A DNA stretch of 9,492 nucleotides from an uncultured Collinsella sp. (lineage in GTDB: Bacteria > Actinomycetota > Coriobacteriia > Coriobacteriales > Coriobacteriaceae), in assembly GCA_902494585.1 (NCBI GenBank), contig CABUUD010000075.1, positions 1 to 9,492 of the forward strand, given 5' to 3'. Positions 1 to 6,705 of the stretch are shown in pieces. The notes beneath the pieces are model-generated. The model was not told the DNA's origin. It saw nothing but the letters and a program-made list of their open reading frames with translations, and ran no database searches. How positions within the stretch are numbered: the first letter of the stretch is position 1; the number at the start of each line of letters is the position of its first letter. Made by a program: the position numbers and the translations under genes.

Positions 1-1
1 C

Positions 2-673
2 GACGATGACCTGCGCGCTGCCGTCCGTCGTCGCAACCGCTTGCGTGCGGCCCAGCTCGACATGTTTGCGCTGCAGGCCAACCAGCCGGCGGCTATGAGC
101 GGCGTCGACCTGATGAGCACCATGTTTGCCGGTACGTTTAGCTTTGATATCGAGGCCTATACGCAGCAGCTGGAGCAAAAGGTTGCCAGGCTGCGCGAGG
201 CCTACGACGCGGGCGAGCGCCCGGTTGCGGCGGACGCCAAGCGCATTCTGATCACCGGTTGCCCGGTGGGCGGCGTGATCAACAAGATCGGCCGTACTAT
301 CGAGTCCAACGGCGGTGTGGTCGTGTGTATGGACGACTGCTCGGGCGAGCGCACGGCGGCCATGATGATCGACCCGGAGGCTCCCGACATCCTGCGCGCC
401 ATCGCCGACCGCTACCTCGACATTAACTGCTCGGTCATGACGCCCAATGACGGTCGTATGGACAACACCCTGGCCATGTGCGAGAAATACCATGTCGACG
501 GTGTGGTGGAGAATGTGCTCCAGGCGTGCCACACCTTTAACGTGGAGAGTGCCCGCATGCAGGAGGCTGTCGAGGGTGCGGGTATTCCGTATATGAAGAT
601 CGAGACCGATTACAGCAACGGCGACATGGGTCAGATCGAGACCCGCATCGCCGCCTTCATCGAAACCCTCTAG
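2..673 (+). CDS. HgdB/YjiM-like 2-hydroxyacyl-CoA dehydratase-family (double-cubane) protein, 5' partial
   Basis: This is the C-terminal 223 residues of a protein cut by the left window edge; the reading frame is open to base 2, so no start is visible. The family is the 2-hydroxyacyl-CoA dehydratase D-component (HgdB/FldC) and its double-cubane [8Fe-9S] relatives, normally around 400 residues. The diagnostic blocks are all present: a strand ending in ITGCPVGG followed by KIGRTIESNGGVVV, then a MDDCSGER cysteine block, a VVENVLQACHTFNVES block, and the C-terminal KIETDYSNGDMGQIETRIAAF helix. The conserved cysteines in GCPVGG, DDCSG and QACHTF fit cluster binding. Members take low-potential electrons from an ATP-driven activator, and that activator is the next gene. 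The pair resembles E. coli YjiM/YjiL, whose substrate I cannot give. The neighbouring selD suggests, as inference, a selenium-linked reductase rather than a fermentation dehydratase. Confidence 0.88.
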   Translation, partial: DDDLRAAVRRRNRLRAAQLDMFALQANQPAAMSGVDLMSTMFAGTFSFDIEAYTQQLEQKVARLREAYDAGERPVAADAKRILITGCPVGGVINKIGRTIESNGGVVVCMDDCSGERTAAMMIDPEAPDILRAIADRYLDINCSVMTPNDGRMDNTLAMCEKYHVDGVVENVLQACHTFNVESARMQEAVEGAGIPYMKIETDYSNGDMGQIETRIAAFIETL

Positions 674-677
674 CTTC

Positions 678-766
678 CTCAGGCACCGGATTTTGCTCCT
701 CAAACCGTCGCTTGTGTACCCAAAGTACGCTGCGCTCCTCTTTCGGGGCAATCTCCGGCACCTGAG
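678..766 (+). other. Long imperfect hairpin between the HgdB-like and activase genes
   Basis: Positions 678-699 pair with 745-766 over 22 bases with about five mismatches; the ends CTCAGG and CCTGAG match exactly. Inside it, GTGTAC (714-719) pairs with GTACGC (725-730), including one G-T wobble, around a 5-base loop. There is no T-run after the outer stem, so it is not a classic intrinsic terminator. It could be a recurring intergenic element, an RNA processing or stabilising structure, or a small RNA. A further short hairpin, GGCGC/GCGCC, lies at 781-796. I saw no other copy in this window. Confidence 0.5.
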
Positions 767-828
767 AAACCTAGAGCTAAGGCGCCTGAACGCGCCGCTA
801 CCTTTGATGTTTAGATTGGAAGAGAGCC

Positions 829-1593
829 ATGATAGGGATCGGGATCGATATCGGGTCTACGGCGGCTAAGGCTGCTGTGGTCGACGGGGAGGGTTCGGTG
901 GCGTGGACGTGCGTGCAGCCAACCGGGTTCTCCTCGGTCGATGCTTCCGAGCGGCTGCGCGAGGCACTGGTAGCGGCCGGCTATGACGTGACAGCCGACG
1001 ACGTGCGCGTGATCGCGACTGGCTACGGCCGTGTCGCCGTGCCCTATGCGCACAAGGTCGTGACTGAGATCACCTGTCACGGCACCGGTGCCGTGCGCCT
1101 GTTTGGCGACCACGGCACCGTGATCGACGTGGGCGGTCAGGACACCAAGGTCATCCAACTTAAGGGTGGCCGCGTGGCCAAGTTTGCCATGAACGACAAG
1201 TGCGCCGCCGGTACGGGGCGCTTTTTGGAGATCATGGCCGATCGCCTGGGCATTTCCCAGCAGCAGATGGCCGACCTGGCGCGTACCGGCGAGCCCACCA
1301 AAATCAGCAGCATGTGCACGGTGTTTGCCGAAAGCGAGGTCATCAGCCTGATCGGTCGCGGTGAGCCGCGCGAGAACATCGCCCGCGGTGTGATTGAGAG
1401 TGTCGTGTCGCGCGTGGCGACCATGGCCGGGCAGGCCGCGGACGCCCCGTACTACCTGACCGGCGGCCTGTGCGAGAACGCCTTCGTGGTGGAGCGGTTG
1501 GGCGAGCTACTGGGGTCGCCGGTGACCACCTCGCCCCAGGCTCGCTTTGCCGGAGCGATCGGCGCGGCGATTCGCGCACAGGCGCTCAATTAA
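829..1593 (+). CDS. HgdC/YjiL-like acyl-CoA dehydratase activase (BadF/BadG/BcrA/BcrD ATPase family)
   Basis: A 254-residue ASKHA-fold ATPase of the usual family length. The N-terminal phosphate loop is GIDIGSTAAKAAVV (residues 5-18), the second nucleotide-binding block is VIDVGGQDTKVI (98-109), and the adenosine motif TGG is at 211-213. Two cysteines, C125 in NDKCAAGTGRF and C163 in SSMCTVFAESE, sit in the family's classic positions; each homodimer subunit supplies two, holding one [4Fe-4S] cluster at the interface. In this family ATP hydrolysis drives electron transfer to the partner dehydratase or reductase, here the upstream HgdB-like protein. The ATG at 829 has a GGAAGAG Shine-Dalgarno at 818-824 with short spacing and matches the family N-terminus. 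It is 155 bases downstream of its partner and 72 bases before selD. The ATPase activator role is secure; the physiological substrate is unknown. Confidence 0.93.
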   Translation: MIGIGIDIGSTAAKAAVVDGEGSVAWTCVQPTGFSSVDASERLREALVAAGYDVTADDVRVIATGYGRVAVPYAHKVVTEITCHGTGAVRLFGDHGTVIDVGGQDTKVIQLKGGRVAKFAMNDKCAAGTGRFLEIMADRLGISQQQMADLARTGEPTKISSMCTVFAESEVISLIGRGEPRENIARGVIESVVSRVATMAGQAADAPYYLTGGLCENAFVVERLGELLGSPVTTSPQARFAGAIGAAIRAQALN

Positions 1594-1665
1594 TGCATCC
1601 GCCGTGGGCTCGCATTCATGCGTATACTGGGAGAAAATGATTGACCGAAGAGAGAGGAGGTATCG

Positions 1666-2715
1666 ATGGCTGACGATCAGATTAAGCTCACGTCCATGAC
1701 GGCCGCGAGCGGTTGAGCCGCTAAGTTGGCTCCCGGAGCCCTCGCCCAGGTCCTGGGCGATTTACCTAATGTGCATAACGACAACCTGCTCGTGGGGTTC
1801 GATACCTCCGACGATGCGAACGTCTTCCGCGTAGGGGAGAACCTGGGGCTCGTGCAGTCCATCGACTTCTTCCCACCGATGGTCGATGACCCGTTCCTGT
1901 TTGGCCAGATCGCTGCGGCCAACTCGCTGTCGGACATCTACGCCATGGGCGGGCGGCCGAGCCATGCCATGAACCTGCTTTGCATACCCAGTTGCCTGGG
2001 CGTTGAGGTTGCCGGTCAGATTCTGGCGGGCGGCGCCGATAAGTGCGTCGAGGCGGGTTGCTCCATCGCGGGCGGCCACACCATCAACGACGACGAGCCC
2101 AAGTACGGCCTGTCCGTGAGCGGGTTTGTCGCGCTTGACCGTATGCTCGCCAACAGCGGCGCGCGCGTGGGCGATGCGTTGCTGCTGACCAAGGCGATCG
2201 GCTCGGGCATCATCACCACGGCCATTAAGGGCGAGCTCATCGAGCAGGACGAGGCCGCAGCCATGTTTGACTCGATGCGCACCCTCAACGAGGCCCCGAT
2301 TCGTCTGGCCGAGGGACTCGAGCTTCACGGCTGTACCGACATCACGGGCTTTGGCCTGATCGGGCACGCGTGCGAGATGGCTGAGGGCTCGGGCGTGCAG
2401 GTTGAGCTTGCGTCGGGGTCGGTGCCGCTCTTTGACCAGGTGCTCGACATGGCGCGTCTGGGCATTATCCCCGCGGGCTCCTACCGCAACCAGGACTTCT
2501 TTGGCCCGCGCGTGACGGCTGACGACGAGCTGGAGCCGGGCATGTTGGATGCGCTGTACGATCCGCAGACTTCGGGTGGTTTGCTTATTGCGGCGCCTGC
2601 TGCCGATGTGGATGAGCTTGCGCGCCGTTTACGTGCCGAGGGGCGCATCGCGGCCGTTGTCGGGCGCGTGTGCGAGGCGGAGCCGGGCGGTCCTGCCGTC
2701 CACGTTGTGCATTAA
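1666..2715 (+). CDS. selD: Selenide, water dikinase (selenophosphate synthetase), Sec-containing, UGA at codon 17
   Basis: SelD makes selenophosphate from selenide and ATP, the Se donor for tRNA-Sec, 2-selenouridine and Se cofactors. Read through the in-frame TGA at 1714-1716, the gene gives 349 residues (E. coli SelD has 347). The N-terminus is SGUAAKLAPG, with Sec17 where E. coli has catalytic Cys17, and Lys20 at the position of the essential lysine. D50, D67 and D90 lie one residue before the E. coli metal/ATP aspartates D51, D68 and D91. GGHTINDDEPKYG, DITGFGLIGHA and LYDPQTSGGLL blocks follow. The ATG at 1666 is chosen because AGGAGG (1655-1660) is 5 bases upstream; starting after the TGA would remove the active site. 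This is not a pseudogene, since everything downstream is intact. A TATACT hexamer at 1623-1628 could be a -10 box, but I see no good -35. yedF follows 60 bases later. Confidence 0.96.
1714..1760 (+). promoter_or_regulatory. Sec UGA codon and bacterial SECIS-like hairpin inside selD
   Basis: The UGA is at 1714-1716. A 7-bp perfect stem, TCGCCCA (1742-1748) with TGGGCGA (1754-1760), closes a GGTCC loop. The apical G-G-U about 33 bases after the UGA matches the guanine/uracil loop signature of E. coli fdhF SECIS (loop AGGUCU), which SelB reads. A second hairpin, GGCTC-CCG-GAGCC (1728-1740), lies between and may stack under it. The spacing is at the long side of the known range. That this directs Sec insertion is inference, strongly supported by the conserved protein around the UGA. 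Confidence 0.78.
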
Positions 2716-2775
2716 GGAAAACCGTTTATGCGACTGCCTACTGTTCTGGGCGGTCCCTTTTGAAAGGATGTAACT

Positions 2776-3402
2776 ATGTCTACCAAGATTGAAGTCAATG
2801 CCATGGGCGATGCCTGCCCGCTGCCCGTCGTCAAGACGCTTAAGGCGCTCAAACAGCTCGATGGCGAGGGTGCCGTGGTGACCTCGGTCGATAACGAGAC
2901 CGCCGTCAAGAACATCTCCAAGATGGCGCAGGAGAAGGGGTGCACGGCCTCGGTCGAGAAGGTTTCTGACGCCGAGTGGCGCGTGACTGTCGCGACCGCC
3001 GGTGCCGTTGCCGTGGCCGATCCCGAGCAGGATGGCGCTGCCTTCTGTGATGCCAGCGCCGGCAAGGGCAAGCTCGTCATTTCCGTCTACACCGACTGCA
3101 TGGGCCGCGGCGACGACGAGCTGGGCCACAAACTCATGAAGGCGTTTATCTTTGCCGTGACGCAGCAGGAGGAGCTGCCCGCGACCATGCTGTTCTACAA
3201 CGGCGGCGCCAAGCTCACCGTCGAGGGCTCGCCGGTGCTCGATGACCTGAAGGGCCTGGCCGAGCAGGGTGTCGAGATTCTCACCTGCGGTACCTGCCTC
3301 GACCACTATGGCATTAAAGACCAGCTTGCGGTGGGCGAGGTCACCAACATGTACGTGATCGTGGAGAAGATGGAGCAGGCCGTGCGCGTCGTGCGCCCGT
3401 AG
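2776..3402 (+). CDS. yedF: Selenium metabolism protein YedF (TusA-like plus DsrE-like sulfurtransferase)
   Basis: A 208-residue two-domain protein. Residues 1-72 form a TusA/SirA-like domain with the motif GDACPLPVVK, where C14 is the CPxP carrier cysteine. Residues 99-208 are a DsrE-like domain starting KLVISVYTDCMGRGDDELG and ending in an EILTCGTCLDHYGI block (C171 and C174). This fusion and length are typical of the YedF family that travels with selD. TusA-type proteins carry a persulfide on the CPxP cysteine; here a perselenide relay to SelD or from the desulfurase is the likely job, which is inferred from neighbours. The ATG at 2776 has AAAGGA (2763-2768) 7 bases upstream. It lies 60 bases after selD and 19 bases before the DUF3343 gene, consistent with one transcript. 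Confidence 0.93.
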   Translation: MSTKIEVNAMGDACPLPVVKTLKALKQLDGEGAVVTSVDNETAVKNISKMAQEKGCTASVEKVSDAEWRVTVATAGAVAVADPEQDGAAFCDASAGKGKLVISVYTDCMGRGDDELGHKLMKAFIFAVTQQEELPATMLFYNGGAKLTVEGSPVLDDLKGLAEQGVEILTCGTCLDHYGIKDQLAVGEVTNMYVIVEKMEQAVRVVRP

Positions 3403-3421
3403 CGTATTGGTTGGAGTTGCC

Positions 3422-3673
3422 ATGAGGGAGAAGCGCCCGGCGCTTGTCATCACGTTTCCCACCACGGCGGCCGCCATGGGGTGCGAGTCCCTGTGCATCG
3501 AGCGCGGCCTTCCCGGGCGAACGATTCCCGTGCCCGGGGAGGTCGCTGCTGGCTGCGGTCTGGCGTGGAAGGCGTTGCCTGCCGATGAGGAGCTGCTGCG
3601 CGGCGAACTCGCCGCGGCGGGCGTTCCCACCGAGGGCTATACCGTGATTGATATGTGGGAGGTCGTGCGATGA
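3422..3673 (+). CDS. DUF3343 putative Se/S carrier-like protein
   Basis: A small cytosolic protein of 83 residues matching DUF3343: an N-terminal LVITFPTTAAAMGCE strand-helix, then GLPGRTIPVPGEVAAGCGLAWKA, the family hallmark (P-G-R-x-I-P-V-P ... A-G-C-G-L-A). The cysteines are C21, C25 and C45; C45 in AGCGLA is the most conserved and the natural carrier residue. Comparative genomics links this family with selD, yedF and a NifS-like enzyme, and the name Se/S carrier rests on that context, not on proven chemistry. I chose the ATG at 3422 over a TTG at 3407 because GGAG at 3413-3416 is 5 bases upstream and the family begins near it. Its TGA overlaps the next gene's ATG by 4 bases (ATGA, 3670-3673), implying translational coupling with the cysteine desulfurase. 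Confidence 0.92.
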   Translation: MREKRPALVITFPTTAAAMGCESLCIERGLPGRTIPVPGEVAAGCGLAWKALPADEELLRGELAAAGVPTEGYTVIDMWEVVR

Positions 3674-4809
3674 TCTACCTGGATAACGCGGCGACGACCA
3701 TGCACAAGCCGCAGGAGGTCATCGATGCCGTGACGCAGGCGATGTGTTCGCTCGGCAATGCCGGGCGCGGCGCCACGTCGGGTGCCCTCGATGCCGCTCG
3801 TACGATTCACGGTTGTCGCGCCAAGCTCGCGCGCCTTTTGGGTTGCCCGAGGGCGGACCATGTGTGCTTTACGCCCAACTCTACGGCGGCGCTCAACACC
3901 GCCATCAACGGGGTGGTGCGCCCCGGCGACCGCGTGGTCTCGACGGTGCTTGAGCACAACTCGGTGCTACGTCCGCTCAACCGCCTGGCGGCAGAGCAGG
4001 GTGTGACGGTTGAGCATGCGGGTTGCGATGCGAGCGGCGTGCTCGACTACGACGAGCTCGAGCAGCTGGTCACGCCGGGCACGCGTGCTGTGGTGGTGAC
4101 GCACGCCTCCAATGTGACCGGCAACGCGGTCGACATTGCACGCGTAGCTGCCATGGCCCATGCGGCCGGTGCGCTCGTGATTGTCGATGCCTCGCAGTCT
4201 GCCGGCACGGCGCATATCGATATGCAGGCCATGGGGCTCGACGTCGTGTGCTTTACCGGCCACAAGGGGCTGATGGGCCCGCAGGGCACCGGCGGTCTGG
4301 CCGTGGCGGAGGGTGTCGACGTGGCGCCCTGGGCCATGGGCGGCACGGGCGTGCACAGCTTCGATGCACTGCAGCCGCTTGAGTGGCCCACGCGCCTGGA
4401 GGCGGGCACGCTCAACGGTCACGGCATCGCGGGACTTTCCGCGGGTCTCGACTTTATCGAGGCCCAGGGTGGAGTCGAGGCGATTGCGGCACACGAGCGA
4501 GCACTGGCGGATCGCTTCCTTGCCGGTGTGCGCGAGATTCCGGGGATTAAGCTCTATGGTGCCTTTGACCAGCCGACGCGCTCTGCGATCGTGTCGCTCA
4601 ACGTGGGCGATATCGATTCGGCCGAGATCTCGGATGCACTCATGCAAGGGTGGGGGATTGCGACGCGCCCCGGCGCCCATTGCGCTCCGCTCATGCACCG
4701 TGTGCTGGGGACCGAGCGTCAGGGTGTCGTTCGCTTCTCGTTTGGGTATTTCAACACGGACGAGGAAGTCGACACCGCGATCGACGCTTTGCGCGATTTA
4801 GCCTGCTAA
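3670..4809 (+). CDS. NifS/SufS-family cysteine desulfurase, probable selenium mobiliser
   Basis: A class-V aminotransferase-fold PLP enzyme of 379 residues. It opens MIYLDNAATTMHKP; the PLP-binding lysine is K199 in CFTGHKGLMGPQGTGG, the cofactor aspartate is in IVDASQSAGT, and the substrate-cleaving cysteine is C338 in RPGAHCAPLMH. The short loop around C338 (RxGxHCAPxxH) is that of group II (SufS/CsdB-like) enzymes, several of which act on selenocysteine better than cysteine. The ATG at 3670 overlaps the DUF3343 stop; GGGAGG at 3657-3662 is 7 bases upstream and the family N-terminus starts there. It ends a four-gene run (selD, yedF, DUF3343, this gene) before a terminator, so its likely job is to release Se (or S) from selenocysteine/cysteine and load YedF or DUF3343. 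Whether it prefers Se cannot be read from the sequence. Confidence 0.94.
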   Translation: MIYLDNAATTMHKPQEVIDAVTQAMCSLGNAGRGATSGALDAARTIHGCRAKLARLLGCPRADHVCFTPNSTAALNTAINGVVRPGDRVVSTVLEHNSVLRPLNRLAAEQGVTVEHAGCDASGVLDYDELEQLVTPGTRAVVVTHASNVTGNAVDIARVAAMAHAAGALVIVDASQSAGTAHIDMQAMGLDVVCFTGHKGLMGPQGTGGLAVAEGVDVAPWAMGGTGVHSFDALQPLEWPTRLEAGTLNGHGIAGLSAGLDFIEAQGGVEAIAAHERALADRFLAGVREIPGIKLYGAFDQPTRSAIVSLNVGDIDSAEISDALMQGWGIATRPGAHCAPLMHRVLGTERQGVVRFSFGYFNTDEEVDTAIDALRDLAC

Positions 4810-4832
4810 AGCTGCTAGACCGTTTATACTTG

Positions 4833-4867
4833 CGGGACGGGTGTTTTTGCCCGTCCCGTTTTTGTTT
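4833..4867 (+). terminator. Rho-independent terminator after the selenium operon
   Basis: CGGGACGGG (4833-4841) pairs perfectly with CCCGTCCCG (4850-4858) around an 8-base loop, followed by TTTTTGTTT (4859-4867). It ends the selD-yedF-DUF3343-desulfurase run. It also sits only 19 bases before the brnQ start, leaving no room for a full promoter between, so it may lie in the brnQ leader. Confidence 0.9.
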
Positions 4868-4886
4868 CGATTCGAAAGGTGCTCTC

Positions 4887-6245
4887 ATGGCTTCATCCGC
4901 CCCGCGCGGTCTGCGCTCCGACCATGTCGTCACCGTCGGCATCGCCCTGTTCTCGATGCTCTTTGGCGCCGGTAACCTCATTATTCCGCCGCTGCTGGCG
5001 CTGCAGGCAGGCTCTGCCACGCCGGTTGCCATGCTCGGCTTTCTCATAGCTGCCATCGGCCTGCCCGTCATGGGCTTTATCGCCGTGGCGCTTGCCGGAA
5101 CGGCGCGCGAGCTTGCCGGCCGCGTGCATCCCAAGTTTGGCGAATTCTTCGTTGCGGCGGTCTATCTGGCCATCGGTCCGTGCCTGGCCATTCCTCGCAC
5201 AAGCTCTACGGCCTTCGAAATGCTGGTTCCGCTGCTACCCGAGGGCGTTTCGCTCGGCACGGCACGTCTGGTGTTTGCCATCGGGTTCTTCGTCGTCGCG
5301 TTTGTGCTCACGCTGCGCCCGGGTGTCATCACGCGCGTGCTCGGCCGCATTACGGGCCCCGCGCTCATTGCGCTCATCGTGCTGGTCGTGGGTGCTGCTG
5401 TGATCTCGCCGCTTGGTCCCGCTGCCGCGCCTCAGGCTCCCTACGATGCAGGCGCCGCCGTGCAGGGCTTTTTGACTGGCTATCAGACCATGGACCTGCT
5501 CGCGTCGCTCGCCTTCGGCATCATCATCGCCGAGACCATCCACGAGTTGGGTGTTACCGACGATAAGCGCGTGGCCTTCGAGATCTCACGCTCCGGTGTG
5601 ATCGCCGGTGTGCTCATGGCCATCATCTACTGCGGCCTGGCGCTTGCCGGAATGCAGCTCGGCACGGTTGTGCCCGATGCCACCAATGGCGCCGCCATCC
5701 TTGCCCGCTCTGCCTCCATGCACTTTGGCCTTGTCGGCACGGTCGTGGTCTTTGCGATCTTTTTCCTCGCCTGCATGAACGTGTGTATTGGCCTTATCAG
5801 CTGCTGCTCGCGTTACTTCTGCGAGACGTATGTGGTCGAAGGGGGAGCGGAGGCTTCCGAGGAGGCCATGCGCCGCCCCTTTGCGATGCTTGCCTTTGTG
5901 TTCGCGGCGTTTTCGTGCGTGCTCTCCAACGTGGGCCTCGACGTGATCCTTATGTTCTCGGTGCCTATGCTCAATGCCCTGTATCCCGTTGCCATTGTGC
6001 TGGTGCTTATGGGCCTGATGCACGGCTTTTGCGACGCGCATCCGCAGGTTTGGGTTTGGGTCGGCGGCGTGGTCGCGGTGCAGAGCGTGATCACCTCGGT
6101 CCGCGACGCGTTCTTTACTGGTGCGTGGCTGCCGTTCGATGCGTTGCCGCTGGCAGATATCGGTGCTGCGTGGGCACCGGTTGCTGTGGCGGCGTTTGTG
6201 ATCGGTCTGGTTCATAGCCAGTTTGTCACACATTCGAGGAGCTAG
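4887..6245 (+). CDS. brnQ: Branched-chain amino acid transport system II carrier protein (LIVCS family)
   Basis: A 452-residue, highly hydrophobic polytopic membrane protein. The opening VTVGIALFSMLFGAGNLIIPPLLALQAG is the LIVCS family hallmark (F-x-M-x-F-G-A-G-N-x-I-x-P), and the GPCLAIPRTSSTAFEM block near residues 97-112 is equally typical. About twelve membrane spans can be read to the C-terminus. These carriers take up leucine, isoleucine and valine with Na+ or H+. The ATG at 4887 is preferred because GAAAGG (4874-4879) lies 7 bases upstream; in-frame codons further upstream run through the terminator and overlap the previous gene, so they are not real coding. Beyond position and the upstream terminator hairpin nothing ties it to selenium; it appears to be an independent unit followed directly by the tRNA promoter. 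Confidence 0.95.
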   Translation: MASSAPRGLRSDHVVTVGIALFSMLFGAGNLIIPPLLALQAGSATPVAMLGFLIAAIGLPVMGFIAVALAGTARELAGRVHPKFGEFFVAAVYLAIGPCLAIPRTSSTAFEMLVPLLPEGVSLGTARLVFAIGFFVVAFVLTLRPGVITRVLGRITGPALIALIVLVVGAAVISPLGPAAAPQAPYDAGAAVQGFLTGYQTMDLLASLAFGIIIAETIHELGVTDDKRVAFEISRSGVIAGVLMAIIYCGLALAGMQLGTVVPDATNGAAILARSASMHFGLVGTVVVFAIFFLACMNVCIGLISCCSRYFCETYVVEGGAEASEEAMRRPFAMLAFVFAAFSCVLSNVGLDVILMFSVPMLNALYPVAIVLVLMGLMHGFCDAHPQVWVWVGGVVAVQSVITSVRDAFFTGAWLPFDALPLADIGAAWAPVAVAAFVIGLVHSQFVTHSRS

Positions 6246-6256
6246 GGTATCGTCGC

Positions 6257-6285
6257 TTGCACAGGCGGGAAGTCTCCCCTATAAT
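6257..6285 (+). promoter_or_regulatory. Sigma70-type promoter of the tRNA pair
   Basis: The -35 box TTGCAC (6257-6262) and a perfect -10 TATAAT (6280-6285) are separated by 17 bases, giving a start near 6292, about 45 bases before tRNA-Pro. It begins 11 bases after the brnQ stop, so the tRNAs are transcribed independently of brnQ. Confidence 0.85.
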
Positions 6286-6336
6286 TTCCTTCGCTTTGGG
6301 ACACGCAAGGTTTATGCCTTAGCTGCTCAACACCTT

Positions 6337-6413
6337 CGGGACGTGGCGCAGTTTGGTAGCGCGCCTGCTTTGGGAGCAGGATGTCGCAGGTTCAAATCCT
6401 GTCGTCCCGACCA
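6337..6413 (+). tRNA. tRNA-Pro (anticodon TGG)
   Basis: A 77-base cloverleaf with acceptor stem CGGGACG/CGTCCCG, discriminator A and encoded CCA (6411-6413). The D arm is GCGC-AGTTTGGTA-GCGC, the anticodon arm CCTGC-TTTGGGA-GCAGG gives anticodon TGG (reads CCA and other Pro codons), and the T arm is GCAGG-TTCAAAT-CCTGT. All stems pair. It is first in the two-tRNA unit. Confidence 0.97.
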
Positions 6414-6419
6414 TATCTT

Positions 6420-6493
6420 GCGGGCGTAGTTCAATGGTAGAACCCCAGCCTTCCAAGCTGATGACGCGGGTTCGATTCCCGTCGCCCGCTCCA
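6420..6493 (+). tRNA. tRNA-Gly (anticodon TCC)
   Basis: A 74-base cloverleaf with acceptor stem GCGGGCG/CGCCCGC, discriminator T and encoded CCA (6491-6493). The anticodon loop CTTCCAA gives anticodon TCC; the anticodon stem has one unpaired closing position (C/A). The T arm is GCGGG-TTCGATT-CCCGT. It lies 6 bases after tRNA-Pro and shares its promoter and terminator. Confidence 0.97.
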
Positions 6494-6505
6494 TAGGATA
6501 GTTTT

Positions 6506-6541
6506 AACGGCTTTGGCTCCATTTGGTGCCAGGGCCGTTTT
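6506..6541 (+). terminator. Terminator of the tRNA-Pro/tRNA-Gly unit
   Basis: AACGGC (6506-6511) pairs with GCCGTT (6534-6539), extended inward by TTTGGC (6512-6517) with GCCAGG (6528-6533) including G-T wobbles, giving about 12 pairs and a 10-base loop. A short T-run (6538-6541) follows. It is 12 bases beyond tRNA-Gly. Confidence 0.75.
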
Positions 6542-6573
6542 CATATATATGCCGGGGACCCCACATCCCCACC

Positions 6574-6644
6574 TAAGTTGCGGTGAAATAGTTCCTGGAT
6601 TAGCCGCAAAAGCTGTAATCCAGGAACTATTTCACCGCAACTTA
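6574..6644. repeat. Long perfect hairpin repeat, copy 1
   Basis: Arms 6574-6601 and 6617-6644 are a perfect 28-bp inverted repeat with a 15-base spacer; the arm core is TGCGGTGAAATAGTTCCTG. A nearly identical element lies at 7885-7953. There is no T-run on either side, so it is more than a simple terminator. It sits where rightward tRNA and leftward nuclease-like transcription converge, 62 bases beyond the nuclease-like stop codon. It may be a REP/MITE-type palindrome or an RNA-stability hairpin. Confidence 0.9.
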
Positions 6645-6705
6645 TTGAGGCCGAGCGGGTTGGGTCGATGATGGGTTCTGTTGTCGAGAAGATGAGGGCA
6701 GCCGG

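Noticed and set aside
1666..1725. selD as a pseudogene, or starting after the TGA
   Set aside because: The TGA stands exactly at the catalytic Cys/Sec position, a good Shine-Dalgarno precedes 1666, and a SECIS-like hairpin follows; a later start would lose Lys20 motif context.
2629..3630. Long antisense open frame (333 codons, - strand) across yedF and DUF3343
   Set aside because: High-GC antisense shadow; no recognisable domains, low-complexity composition, and the + strand genes there are clear family members.
4650..4886. Upstream extension of brnQ overlapping the desulfurase gene
   Set aside because: It would run through the terminator hairpin and read the desulfurase out of frame; the family N-terminus and ribosome site support 4887.
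6574..6644. Ordinary rho-independent terminator
   Set aside because: The stem is far longer than needed, lacks a T-run on both strands, and a dedicated tRNA terminator already lies at 6506-6541.
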